Part shown: positions 18,569-26,400 of the stretch, piece by piece | How the letters are laid out: each line of letters starts with the position of its first letter | Position numbering within the stretch: position 1 is the first letter of the stretch | IMG/VR virus record: IMGVR_UViG_3300044641_003711 | Location: 1 to 37,383 of that record | Length of the DNA: 37,383 nt | Source of the DNA: a virus | Direction: 5' to 3' (one strand) | The notes under the pieces: model-generated | Databases searched by the model: none | What the model saw: only the letters and a program-made list of their open reading frames with translations | Told to the model about the DNA's origin: nothing | Made by a program: the position numbers and the translations under genes

Positions 18569-18643
18569 TGGCGAGTAGCACAGCGGCAGTGCGGGTGGCT
18601 GTTAACCACCATGTCGTAGGTTCGATCCCTACCTCGCCAGCCA
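18569..18643 (+). tRNA. tRNA-Asn (anticodon GTT)
   Basis: Acceptor TGGCGAG (18569-18575) pairs with CTCGCCA (18633-18639). The D-stem is GCAC/GTGC. The anticodon arm is GGTGG-CTGTTAA-CCACC with anticodon GTT. The T arm is GTAGG-TTCGATC-CCTAC. The discriminator is G and CCA is encoded (18641-18643). It lies six bases after tRNA-Leu. Confidence 0.9.
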
Positions 18644-18644
18644 T

Positions 18645-18715
18645 AGCCCGCATCGTGAGTGCCGGGGAGACAGTCGCAATCAAGCGACTGCGGTTTACGG
18701 TGCGGGCTTCTTTCT
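18645..18715. terminator. Putative terminator after the tRNAs
   Basis: AGCCCGCA (18645-18652) pairs with TGCGGGCT (18701-18708), followed by TCTTTCT. An inner perfect hairpin CAGTCGC-AATCAA-GCGACTG occupies 18671-18690. The outer arm overlaps the end of the leftward gene at 18695. The location, between converging units, suggests a bidirectional stop, but the T-run is weak. Confidence 0.45.
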
Positions 18716-19117
18716 ACGCTTCAGCGCATCCGCAAACGTCTTCACAAACTCAGGCGACTTCTTCAGCCGCCCACCCTGCGCCTCGCGCTTTCGCTTGATC
18801 GCGCTCTGACGCTCGCTCGCCGTCATTGACGCAGCCTTCGCCGCCGGCACGCACTTGGGATAGTCCTCGCCCTTGGCCTCGCCGCGACCGCAGTCCTCGT
18901 AGCCGCCACCAGGCTTAGGGCGTGACAAGTCCACCCACTTTTCCTCAAACCACTTGGTAAGACCGCCTCGAGCCATCGTGCGGTACTTGCCGCCAGCGGC
19001 CTTGTACTCCTTGACCAGCGCCGCGCTCGCGTAAGCCGAGGGCCACGTCGAGTACCGATCCTTGATCTTGCTCTTGATCTGCTCGTACAGCCGCTTGTTG
19101 GTCGGGACGTTCGCCAT
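18695..19117 (-). CDS. DUF5872-like phage protein (140 aa)
   Basis: The protein has L-Y-E-Q-I-K-S-K-I-K-D-R-Y, then S-A-Y-A-S-A-A-L-V-K-E-Y-K-A-A-G and K-W-F-E-E-K-W-V-D-L (about residues 55-64). It continues G-G-G-Y-E-D-C-G-R and Y-P-K-C-V-P-A-A-K-A. From memory this matches DUF5872, which occurs with or near DUF6321-type proteins in phages and giant viruses; a function is not established. AGGAGG lies five bases before the ATG. It is the last leftward late gene, facing the tRNAs, and is very basic at the C-terminus. Confidence 0.75.
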   Translation of the reverse strand: MANVPTNKRLYEQIKSKIKDRYSTWPSAYASAALVKEYKAAGGKYRTMARGGLTKWFEEKWVDLSRPKPGGGYEDCGRGEAKGEDYPKCVPAAKAASMTASERQSAIKRKREAQGGRLKKSPEFVKTFADALKRRKKPAP

Positions 19118-19126
19118 CGCTTCCTC

Positions 19127-19618
19127 CTACGGCCACACCAGCACGACGCCGCCACCGATCAGGCCCATGCCGATCAGAGCCACCGGGAAACGGGCGGTAT
19201 CAGGCACAGGAGCAACGAACGCACCCGAGATGAGGAAAGACCCCAGCACGCCCGCTCCGAGGCCCAGCAAAGGCAGCAGCGGCGACTTGGGCGGCGGGCA
19301 CGGCGGGATCGTCGTCAGCGAGGTCTGACACTGCGACAACAGCGCATCCGTTTCCTGCTGCGTCTTCACCGTGTCCCCCATCTTGATCTCACACTTGTCG
19401 GCCCGCGCTCGGTGCTGGATCACCAAGTCGGTGAGCACCTTGAACCCAGGTCCGCTGCACGACACGCGCCCGTCCGCCTCGTTGCGGCACGGCGCCTCAT
19501 CCCTTGGAGTCTGGGCCGATCCCGCCCTGGGCGTCAGCGATAAGAGTATTAGCGAGATCCACAGGGTCTTTCGCGGCGTCCACCGCCACGGAAGCATCCA
19601 CCTTTGCCACGGCAGCAT
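19127..19618 (-). CDS. Possible outer-spanin-like or membrane lysis protein (163 aa)
   Basis: AAGGAGG lies six bases before ATG 19618, inside the preceding gene, so the start is well supported. A signal-peptide-like hydrophobic stretch (L-W-I-S-L-I-L-L-S-L) ends with A-G-S-A, without a lipobox. The mid-part has several Cys and K-V-L-T-D-L-V-I-Q-H. The C-terminus holds two hydrophobic helices (L-L-P-L-L-G-L-G-A-G-V, V-A-L-I-G-M-G-L-I-G-G-G-V). The Rz/Rz1-like out-of-frame overlap (122 bases) with the upstream gene suggests a spanin system, but the Cys-lipoprotein feature is missing. Confidence 0.5.
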   Translation of the reverse strand: MLPWQRWMLPWRWTPRKTLWISLILLSLTPRAGSAQTPRDEAPCRNEADGRVSCSGPGFKVLTDLVIQHRARADKCEIKMGDTVKTQQETDALLSQCQTSLTTIPPCPPPKSPLLPLLGLGAGVLGSFLISGAFVAPVPDTARFPVALIGMGLIGGGVVLVWP

Positions 19619-19793
19619 CAGTCGCCTCCTTGCGCGCGTCCCGCTCGGCCTTGACCTCGGCCACCTTCGCCTTCAGCGCCTCTGCCTTTTTTTCGACTTC
19701 CACGTCCCGGTGGCTTTTACCCTGAAAAAACTTGAGCACCGTCGCGAAGAGTCCACCAACAAACATCAGTAGCCATACAAGCTTACTTCGCAC
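19497..19793 (-). CDS. Inner-spanin-like membrane/coiled-coil protein (98 aa)
   Basis: An AAGGAG site is seven bases before GTG 19793. Residues 3-18 form an N-terminal membrane helix (S-K-L-V-W-L-L-M-F-V-G-G-L-F). A Lys/Glu/Ala-rich coiled coil to about residue 60 follows (V-E-K-K-A-E-A-L-K-A-K-V). This is the topology of Rz-type i-spanins. The next gene begins in another frame within this one, as Rz1 does in Rz. It lies near the endolysin and other membrane proteins, so a lysis role is reasonable. Confidence 0.55.
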   Translation of the reverse strand: MRSKLVWLLMFVGGLFATVLKFFQGKSHRDVEVEKKAEALKAKVAEVKAERDARKEATDAAVAKVDASVAVDAAKDPVDLANTLIADAQGGIGPDSKG

Positions 19794-20016
19794 GGCGCTT
19801 CTCCTTGGCGAGGTTGGCGAGCTGCACCGCCTTGTCGAGGTTGATCGCGCCCACGTTCAGCAGCGCGCCGCCCTGGAGCAGCACCGGAGACACCGCCTCG
19901 CCCTTCGCTTGCTTCTCACGAACGACATGGTTGATCAGCGACGCCAGCGCCGACATCAACGGCACCAGCGCGCCAACGAAAGCCAGCGCGTGCTCAAGCT
20001 TCTGCTCGGGAGTCAT
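19783..20016 (-). CDS. Small membrane-associated protein, holin candidate (77 aa)
   Basis: The ATG overlaps the preceding stop (ATGA). A hydrophobic region (A-L-A-F-V-G-A-L-V-P-L-M-S-A-L-A-S-L-I, about residues 10-28) is followed by a basic section and a second mildly hydrophobic part (G-A-L-L-N-V-G-A-I-N). The C-terminus is basic (K-E-K-R-R-A-K). One or two membrane segments and a basic tail are compatible with a small holin, but another structural role is possible. It is grouped with the endolysin and the spanin-like genes. Confidence 0.5.
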   Translation of the reverse strand: MTPEQKLEHALAFVGALVPLMSALASLINHVVREKQAKGEAVSPVLLQGGALLNVGAINLDKAVQLANLAKEKRRAK

Positions 20017-20696
20017 CGCTTTTTCCCCTTCGCCGGCTTCAGCGCAGCCTCAATCTTGGCAAGCCGCTCCTCAAGTTCCTCCGGGTCAAAGTCGCCCAGG
20101 TCGAACGACGACCCCGTCGAGGGCTGCTTGGCAGCAAGCTCATCCACTTTCGCCGTCAGCGCCGCCACCTTGGCCTCGAGCGCCACCCGCTCCGCAGCGC
20201 ACGACTGATGCTTGTCGTCCTGCTTGTCGGCGCGCTTCTCTTCGATCTCCAGTTCCTTCATCTTCTGGTCGTGCTTGCTCTTCACCATGTTCTGGTAAAG
20301 CTTGATCGCAGCGCCGCCACCAGCGACGCCCACTACCGCCAGTGCCACCGTGATGATGTTGGCGTTCCCGTCTGCCGGCACCAGACTCTTTACCTCGGCA
20401 ATCGCGTTCTCGGGCACGCCCACGCTTGCGGTCATCTGGCCCACAATCGGCGGCATCGTGACGGTCGTCGCGGGCGCCTGCGGCTCAGGCTCAGGCTTGT
20501 GCTCAGGCTCGGGCGGCGGCGCCTTCTTGGAGTGTCCCATCTTCTTCTCCACAACATCGTCATCCATCGACACGTTGAAAGTGCGCGATCCCGCGTCGCC
20601 AAAGTCGTAAACGCAGTCATCTCGGCCAGCCGCTAAGAACTCCGTAAAGGACATCCCCTCGCGCAAGTTGCACGCTGGACGCCCCGCGTCACTCAC
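20013..20696 (-). CDS. Membrane-spanning coiled-coil protein (227 aa)
   Basis: The start GTG overlaps the previous stop (GTGA). The N-terminal part (about 1-50) contains Cys and acidic motifs (F-N-V-S-M-D-D-D-V-V). A Pro/Glu-rich linker (P-P-P-E-P-E-H-K-P-E-P-E-P) comes next. A hydrophobic helix I-I-T-V-A-L-A-V-V-G-V-A-G-G (about 114-127) and a long coiled coil (V-A-L-E-A-K-V-A-A-L-T-A-K-V-D-E-L-A) follow. It ends in a basic K-G-K-K-R. Its order in the lysis region suggests a membrane or tail-associated role. The family is not recognised. Confidence 0.55.
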   Translation of the reverse strand: MSDAGRPACNLREGMSFTEFLAAGRDDCVYDFGDAGSRTFNVSMDDDVVEKKMGHSKKAPPPEPEHKPEPEPQAPATTVTMPPIVGQMTASVGVPENAIAEVKSLVPADGNANIITVALAVVGVAGGGAAIKLYQNMVKSKHDQKMKELEIEEKRADKQDDKHQSCAAERVALEAKVAALTAKVDELAAKQPSTGSSFDLGDFDPEELEERLAKIEAALKPAKGKKR

Positions 20697-21028
20697 TTGG
20701 CGCTCTCAATCACGCTCAGTCGAACGTCAATCGCGTGCGTGTCCTTGTCGAGTCGATCAAGGCGCGCCTCCATGCGAGTCGCCAGCGCCTCAATCCGTGT
20801 CTCAAGCCTGTCGGCCACGCTCTCAAGCGACTTCGCCAAGGCATCCATCTTGTCCTCAGCGCGCGACTGACGCTCCTGCACGACCTCAGAAATAGCCGCT
20901 CGCCCAGCGCCCGACTTCAGCGCCGCCAAGGCCACGCCCTCCACCCAATCACGCGCCTTCAGCACTGCGACGATCACGGAGCCAGCCGACGTGACAAGCC
21001 CTGCCCACGCAACGATCTCGCTGTCCAT
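20693..21028 (-). CDS. Small membrane and coiled-coil protein (111 aa)
   Basis: The start is ATG 21028, overlapping the endolysin stop (TGATG). A hydrophobic segment near the N-terminus (I-V-A-W-A-G-L-V-T-S-A-G-S-V-I-V-A-V-L) precedes a long heptad-rich helix (M-D-A-L-A-K-S-L-E-S-V-A-D-R-L, R-I-E-A-L-A-T-R-M-E-A-R-L-D-R). The layout resembles XhlA-like or spanin-accessory proteins. It follows the endolysin, so a role in lysis is plausible. Confidence 0.55.
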   Translation of the reverse strand: MDSEIVAWAGLVTSAGSVIVAVLKARDWVEGVALAALKSGAGRAAISEVVQERQSRAEDKMDALAKSLESVADRLETRIEALATRMEARLDRLDKDTHAIDVRLSVIESAK

Positions 21029-21570
21029 CACGCGATCCTTTCGTCGTCAGGGTCATATTCCTCGTACGTCGCCTTGCCGCCCTTCTTGAACATCGCCAGC
21101 ACGTCGCCGCGCTTGTCGCCCGTCTTCGGATGCACATGGCCAACGTGCAGCCAGGTGTGCTCGTAGATGAGTTGGTCGAGCTCAATGTCAGAGGCGACCA
21201 CCTTGTCCATCGCCTCCTTCCAGGTGCACTTGAGCGGGACGACATCTGCCGCGTGGCCGTGGCAGTGCGCGCTGTTCTTGCTGCCGCCGACAGACTTATT
21301 CACGGTTTCGCTGCGATAACCGCTGTTCACCTTGAGCGGGCCGACGAGGGCGCGGATCGGCTCGAGGGCGTCCTTGCACAGATCCTCAAGCGCCTCTTCG
21401 ATCTCAGGCGTCGGATCGTTCGCAAGCCCCTTGGCCTTGGCGGTATTGCTGCCCACAAGTTCAGACAACTTGAAGTTGGGTGACAACTGACGATCAGGCA
21501 CCTTGCCGGTACCCTTGCACTTGGGGCAGGTCTTCTTCTTGCCCCAGCACGCAGGACAATCCATCGTCAT
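21028..21570 (-). CDS. M15-family endolysin with N-terminal zinc motif (180 aa)
   Basis: The enzyme likely cuts peptidoglycan peptide bridges (D-Ala-D-Ala carboxypeptidase or L-Ala-D-Glu endopeptidase). The core S-A-H-C-H-G-H-A-A-D (100-109) supplies H102 and D109, and W-L-H-V-G (140-144) supplies H142, the Zn2+ ligands of the M15_3 fold. S-G-Y-R-S-E (83-88) is also typical. Residues 5-22 form C-P-A-C-W-G then C-P-K-C-K-G-T-G, a DnaJ-like zinc knuckle that most M15 endolysins lack. GGGGGAG precedes ATG 21570. ATGA overlap with the preceding gene. Confidence 0.85.
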   Translation of the reverse strand: MTMDCPACWGKKKTCPKCKGTGKVPDRQLSPNFKLSELVGSNTAKAKGLANDPTPEIEEALEDLCKDALEPIRALVGPLKVNSGYRSETVNKSVGGSKNSAHCHGHAADVVPLKCTWKEAMDKVVASDIELDQLIYEHTWLHVGHVHPKTGDKRGDVLAMFKKGGKATYEEYDPDDERIA

Positions 21571-21800
21571 CGCGCGCTCCCCCACCAGCTTTCCGGCAAC
21601 AAGCCCAAGATGTCCACGGCGGAGTCTGGGATAGGCACGGGATATCCGTTGGACTCAACGACAGCCCACAGGTTCTGCTGCGCCGACTTCATCGGGTCGC
21701 CCCAAGTGTCGGTGCCAGGACGAGGAATACCCTGGATCTGCTCAATTTCCTCGGTGTACGCCTCAGCATCGGCAAGCGTTTCAAAGATGACATACGGCAT
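21567..21800 (-). CDS. Small tail-fibre-adjacent protein (77 aa)
   Basis: The start M-P-Y-V-I-F-E-T overlaps the preceding stop (TGATG). Features are L-A-D-A-E-A-Y-T-E-E-I (helix), G-T-D-T-W-G-D, L-W-A-V-V-E-S-N-G-Y-P-V-P-I-P and a C-terminal aromatic end. It resembles small phage proteins located after tail-fibre genes. The role is unknown: a fibre chaperone or minor virion component is possible. Confidence 0.6.
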   Translation of the reverse strand: MPYVIFETLADAEAYTEEIEQIQGIPRPGTDTWGDPMKSAQQNLWAVVESNGYPVPIPDSAVDILGLLPESWWGSAR

Positions 21801-22540
21801 CAGATCGCCCACCTTCCCTTGGCCCAGAGATACATCTGGGTCAACTCCGCGTCAGTCAACGCGCGATTGAACACCAGCACATCACCCACGCGGCCCAAGA
21901 AAGCGTCGCCACTGCCAGACCCGCGCCATCCAACACTAAACACAACAGTAGGCGTCGTGGGCGTGCCGATAGCCACGCCGGTATTGTCCTTGGTGCCGTT
22001 CAAGATGGGATACACCTTGGTCGCGTCAGTCATCTGACCAATCATGGCGCGAGTGGTGTTGGTGACCGTGCTCAGGCCGTCTTGCGTGCTGAGCGAGCTA
22101 GCAAACCAGACATGAGCCCGGACCTTATTGTTGAACAGCATGAGCAGCATATTGCCGGTGACGATGCCGCCAGTAGACAGCACGTCCTTCTCACCTCGCA
22201 CCACGGCGAGGTAAGTGTTCTGCTGCTGCTGAACACGCAGGGCCGCTGGAGATGGGTTTACAAACAAGAACGACGGCTGCACGTCATAACGCAGAGACGG
22301 CCTACTGTTCATCTCCACGGCATCGGCCACCCATAGCGGCTGTCGTGCGCCCGTGTTCTGGATCAGCGTCGTATTGGTAACCCTGTCCTGCCAAGCGGAA
22401 ACGCGGTTGGACACGCTGTTCTTGGTGATCCCGTAGTCAGGGTCCCACCAAGCAACAAGCGCCGAGCCCAGCGACTGCGGCTGGAACGGGATCTTGTCGT
22501 ACCCGCCAATCGCAAGGCTGGCACCCAATCGCATCGGCAT
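21800..22540 (-). CDS. LamG/ConA-like virion protein (246 aa)
   Basis: The C-terminal F-L-G-R-V-G-D-V-L-V-F-N-R-A-L-T-D-A-E-L (about residues 215-234) is the recurring ending of LamG/concanavalin-like jelly-roll domains. The N-terminal S-A-L-V-A-W-W-D-P-D-Y-G-I-T starts the β-sandwich. Such domains in phages bind carbohydrates on the host surface or mature virions. GGAG lies six bases before ATG 22540. The genes right of it encode virion proteins; the genes left of it are lytic. Confidence 0.7.
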   Translation of the reverse strand: MPMRLGASLAIGGYDKIPFQPQSLGSALVAWWDPDYGITKNSVSNRVSAWQDRVTNTTLIQNTGARQPLWVADAVEMNSRPSLRYDVQPSFLFVNPSPAALRVQQQQNTYLAVVRGEKDVLSTGGIVTGNMLLMLFNNKVRAHVWFASSLSTQDGLSTVTNTTRAMIGQMTDATKVYPILNGTKDNTGVAIGTPTTPTVVFSVGWRGSGSGDAFLGRVGDVLVFNRALTDAELTQMYLWAKGRWAI

Positions 22541-22550
22541 GGCCGACTCC

Positions 22551-22802
22551 TTAGAGCAGCGCGACGAGGTTGGTCGCCGTCGTGCCCGTCGAGTACACGC
22601 GCTTGACCTGGATCGGCAGGATCGTCCCCTGCGGCACCGCGAGGAACGTGATGTTGGTGCCCGAGTCGGTCATGTCCACCGTGATGTTGCCGCCAACGCC
22701 CACGTAGATGCCGCGCGCGTACACGGTGAGATCGGTGGTGTTGCTCGGCGTGATGACCGCTGCGCCGTTGGCAGGATCAGAAGCGTTCTTGTACCAAGCC
22801 AT
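22551..22802 (-). CDS. Small conserved virion-type protein (83 aa)
   Basis: The pattern P-S-N-T-T-D-L-T-V-Y-A-R-G-I-Y-V-G-V-G-G, followed by V-P-Q-G-T-I-L-P-I-Q-V-K-R-V-Y and T-G-T-T-A-T-N-L, recurs in small phage proteins located among virion genes. I recognise the pattern but not an official name. The fold is β-rich; it may be a head- or tail-decoration protein. GGAGG precedes the ATG. Confidence 0.7.
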   Translation of the reverse strand: MAWYKNASDPANGAAVITPSNTTDLTVYARGIYVGVGGNITVDMTDSGTNITFLAVPQGTILPIQVKRVYSTGTTATNLVALL

Positions 22803-22804
22803 GA

Positions 22805-23350
22805 CTACCTCCGACCCATCTTGAGGGCGCGAGCGAACATCTGACCAAACGGACGGATCTTGCCGTCATCAAGAGTCGCACCGCCCGACTTGCGCGACGG
22901 GTACAGTTCCTTCATGTCGCCATAAAGCGACGCGATGTCGGTGACCTCGCCACCCATCGCCTTGAGCGGAACGTAGCCGCCCATCGCCATCTTGGAGCCG
23001 CAACGGGCGCAGTGCATCTCGCCGCCTCGAGCGCGGTACGAAGTCTCGTCCATGATCTCGCCGCCGTGCGCCTTCTGCGGCACGTCCTTGGCGTCACCGT
23101 AGCCACAGCGCGGGCAACCCTCGCCAGCGTCCATCGCCACCGGAGCCGAGTCCAGCGGGTAATCGCACGCAGGGCAGCGCGTGCCGGCCTTGGCCTCAAT
23201 CTGACCGCCAAACGCCTTCTTCTTGGCGTACTCGGGCAGATCCTTGCCCTTGGACTCACGGTCGTACTCCTTGACAGTTTCCGGGGCGAGCTTCCCCTGC
23301 TTGGCAAGGAAGTGGAACAGACGACGCTGCGCTTGCGACTTGTAGGGCAT
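22805..23350 (-). CDS. Zinc-motif virion-region protein (181 aa)
   Basis: The ATG at 23350 has GGAGAGG upstream. It begins M-P-Y-K-S-Q-A-Q-R-R-L-F-H-F-L, a pattern common at the start of small phage proteins. Two zinc-like sites follow: C-P-A-C-D with C-P-R-C-G (about 58-83) and C-A-R-C-G (about 110-114). Between and after them are Gly/Gly-rich repeats (K-A-F-G-G, A-H-G-G-E, A-R-G-G-E, A-M-G-G). The A-x-G-G-x segments suggest a flexible linker. The basic tail ends M-G-R-R. Its role is unknown; a virion-associated zinc protein is likely. A ~93-base gap to the next gene holds a small hairpin only. Confidence 0.6.
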   Translation of the reverse strand: MPYKSQAQRRLFHFLAKQGKLAPETVKEYDRESKGKDLPEYAKKKAFGGQIEAKAGTRCPACDYPLDSAPVAMDAGEGCPRCGYGDAKDVPQKAHGGEIMDETSYRARGGEMHCARCGSKMAMGGYVPLKAMGGEVTDIASLYGDMKELYPSRKSGGATLDDGKIRPFGQMFARALKMGRR

Positions 23351-23443
23351 GAGCCTCTCCGTAACGGCCACTCGGGCCTAGTTGATGACCACCTGTTGGT
23401 GTGCCGTCACTGAGGGCGAGCACACGTTATCCGACTCCGTTTA

Positions 23444-26400
23444 CTACTTCAACTGTGCATTCCGGCGAGCAGATCCTTCGTAATCCGCACGCTCAGGAAG
23501 CCTCAACGCCTTGGCGCGACTCAGCGGCATTTGCGCCTGCTCGCGCTTCTGCGCGTCCACTTGGCGCTGCTGGCCGTAAACCGATTGAGCCGGGACAATC
23601 TTTGCCGCCTGCATCCGTCCGTCGATGTCTTTGCCCAGAATCATGGACACCATCATCCGATGCTTCTCAGGCACCTTCCCGGTCTGCTCAATACGCTCAA
23701 GCAACTTGGATCGCACGTCTGCCATAAGCGACGGATACACGGTGTTCAGAGCGTCAATCTGCTCAGGCAGAAGCGCACCCTTTCCTGCCAACTCCAGCGT
23801 TTCAACCGGGTTCATCACGGCGTCTGTGATCCGCAAAAACTTGCGCTTGTCGGCATCTACCGGTTCCCAGGTAAGCAACTGCATGGGAGGCATATTAGCC
23901 GGCGGCTTAGGCTTCACGTTGGCAAGATACTGAAGCGCCGTGGCGTTCACGGTCTTGGTCGCATCCGCAATCGTCGGCGCGTCATCAACCATGTCGGCCA
24001 GCATCGCATCCTGCTGATCCATCAGTGCGTCCGCATCAACCGCAAGCTCACGCACGCGGCGCTCAACCTTTTTGTATTCCTCATCCAACTTCTTGCGCGT
24101 GGCAAAGCTTCCAAGCGCCTCGCCCGTCTTTACGGCAACCGCACCAGTTCCGGTCAGCACGTTGGCAACGCCGCCAACCTTGTCGCTGACCGTGATCATC
24201 GCCTTGTTTAACTTGGCAAGCGTCTTGGCGGTCGTAACAGGAGATGATGCAGCCGTCAGAGCCGCACCACCAATAGCACCCAAGGGACCAAGAGTTGCGC
24301 CGCCCAGGACCGGAGCGCCGGCCTTAACCGCAAACTTGATCACGGACGCCAAAGATCCCGCTGAAGAAGCAGAACGCAACAGATTGATTTGCTCTGTGAT
24401 CTGCTGCTGTCGTGCCGCTGTGGCCTTGGAAAACTCTTCGTTCAAAGACCTAACGACCTCATCACGGATAGCAACTTGTCGCTGGTACTCTAGGCTCGCC
24501 GCGTTGATGCCTTCGGTTCTCGCCTCTTTGGCGGCTTGAAACTCCAAGTCCCGCGCTTCTTTGGCGCGTTCAAACCGGAACTTGATCTCATCTACATCGG
24601 CGCTGCGAGCCTGCTTGGCCTCTTCGTACGCATGCTTGAGGTCATCAACCTCCATCTGGCGCGTTGCTTTTTGCTGTGCGTACGTCGCTTTAATCTCTTC
24701 AATCTTGGCCTTGCGTGCAGCCTTAATCTGATCCTTGGTCATGCCAGTGGCGAGCGCGTTGGACTCTTCAATTGCGGCATTAGACGCATCGTTAACCGCA
24801 TTCTGGATGGCGCGATCATACGCACGCTCAGTCGCGGCCATGCGGTCTACAACTGCGCCCTTGTCAACATTGGCCTTTACATAGTCAGAGACAGATACGA
24901 TGCGATCAACAAGTGCGCGACGCCCCTCAAAATACTGCCCGAGCGCATCCCTAAACCGAGCCGACTCATCAGCGTTAATGTTCTTGACAATAGACTTAAG
25001 TTTTTTGGCGTCTACAATCAACTCGGTCGGCAGGCCGGTTACAGGATCGTCAATAATGTCAACCAACTTGGGTGCGGCCTTCTTAAGGTTTTTAAGCCCT
25101 GCGTAATACCGGCGGGCATCTGCCTTCCACTCGCTCTCAAGAACGGCTGCATCTCCCCAGAGGTCTTTGTTCAGCACCATGTTCTTAAAGTCTTGCTTCA
25201 AGGAACCGTACGCCGCGTTGACCTGGCGCGGCAACAACGCCAGTTCTTTCGCAAAAACCGCTCCCTCCTTGCGCTTGTAAAACAGCTCTTGGTCAACCCA
25301 CTTCATCTCTTGGAAGATTTGCTCTGGCGTTGGGTTGGCGGCTTCAAACGCCGTCAGACGATCCTCAAGCCCCTCCAAGGTTCGATTAACCTTGTACGCA
25401 GCCTCTTGAGCGGATGGAACCATCTCTCCCGTCATGCCGTAAGTCTTGGCAACCTGCCTTGCCGACTTGACGCGACCGATCAAATCCTTGAGCGCGTTTC
25501 TGTATGGAGTATTAATGAACTCCCCAGATTCAATTTGTGCGAGAAACGCCTCGTCAGCAAACGTCAACGGCTCTCCCATCTTGCTTTCGTATAGAGCGTT
25601 GACCATCTCATCCGTCTGCTTCTGAAGCCGATTGCGAATGGTCTGATTGATCTGCACCTTGCGCCACTCAGTATTGGCGTCGTAAAGCAGCCCGCCTTTT
25701 TTAGGAGCAGCAATCTGCCGAATATCCTGCTCAAGAGCGCCGCGAAGTTCACGCGCAACGGCGTCGTAATCAACAGGCTTCAACGGAGTACCAGCAACAG
25801 CAACCGGCTCAAGCGACGTGGGAATGTACGGACGAGGAACCGGAGGCGGCATCTCAGGCTTCGGCACGGGAGGCGGCATCACCGGCTTGCCCATCGGCGG
25901 CGGTTTGGGGATCGGAGGAGGAACGACAGGAGGTGTGATTTCTGGGGGCAGCGGCGCCCTGGCTGGCATCGGCGTAGCCTCTTCAATCACACGGCGCAAA
26001 CCCTTCTTGGCTAGATCCTCCTTAGCATCCATGACCGCGCGGATCGTTTCGGGTTCCGCGCCCGTGATGAACGACGCGATCTCTGGGTACACCTTGCCAA
26101 TCGCGTCCTTGATCTTGTTGCCGGTGGCTCTTGCGGCACGCAGGCCAGCACGCAGGGTCGGCGGCACCAGCGCCTCGGCTACGCCAAATCCAGCGCCCAA
26201 ACCAGCGTCGAAGCCAAGCGTTGCGTACGCGCTCTCAGCCACCAACGCAGGATCGCCCAACGCCATCTCGTTGGCGACACCCTGCAACCCAAACATCATC
26301 ATCTCAGCAGAGCGACCCAGGCCAAGACCGATGGCCTTAGCGGTCAACTCCTGCCGGACCTTGAGCGTTGCGAGGCTTTCCTCAGCCTTGGCAAGACGAG

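Noticed and set aside
24536-25594. Long rightward open frame opposite the 1371-aa gene
   Set aside because: It lies fully antisense to the ejection protein, has Leu/Arg/Cys-rich shadow composition, and lacks a ribosome site or coupled neighbours. The same applies to 25818-26813.
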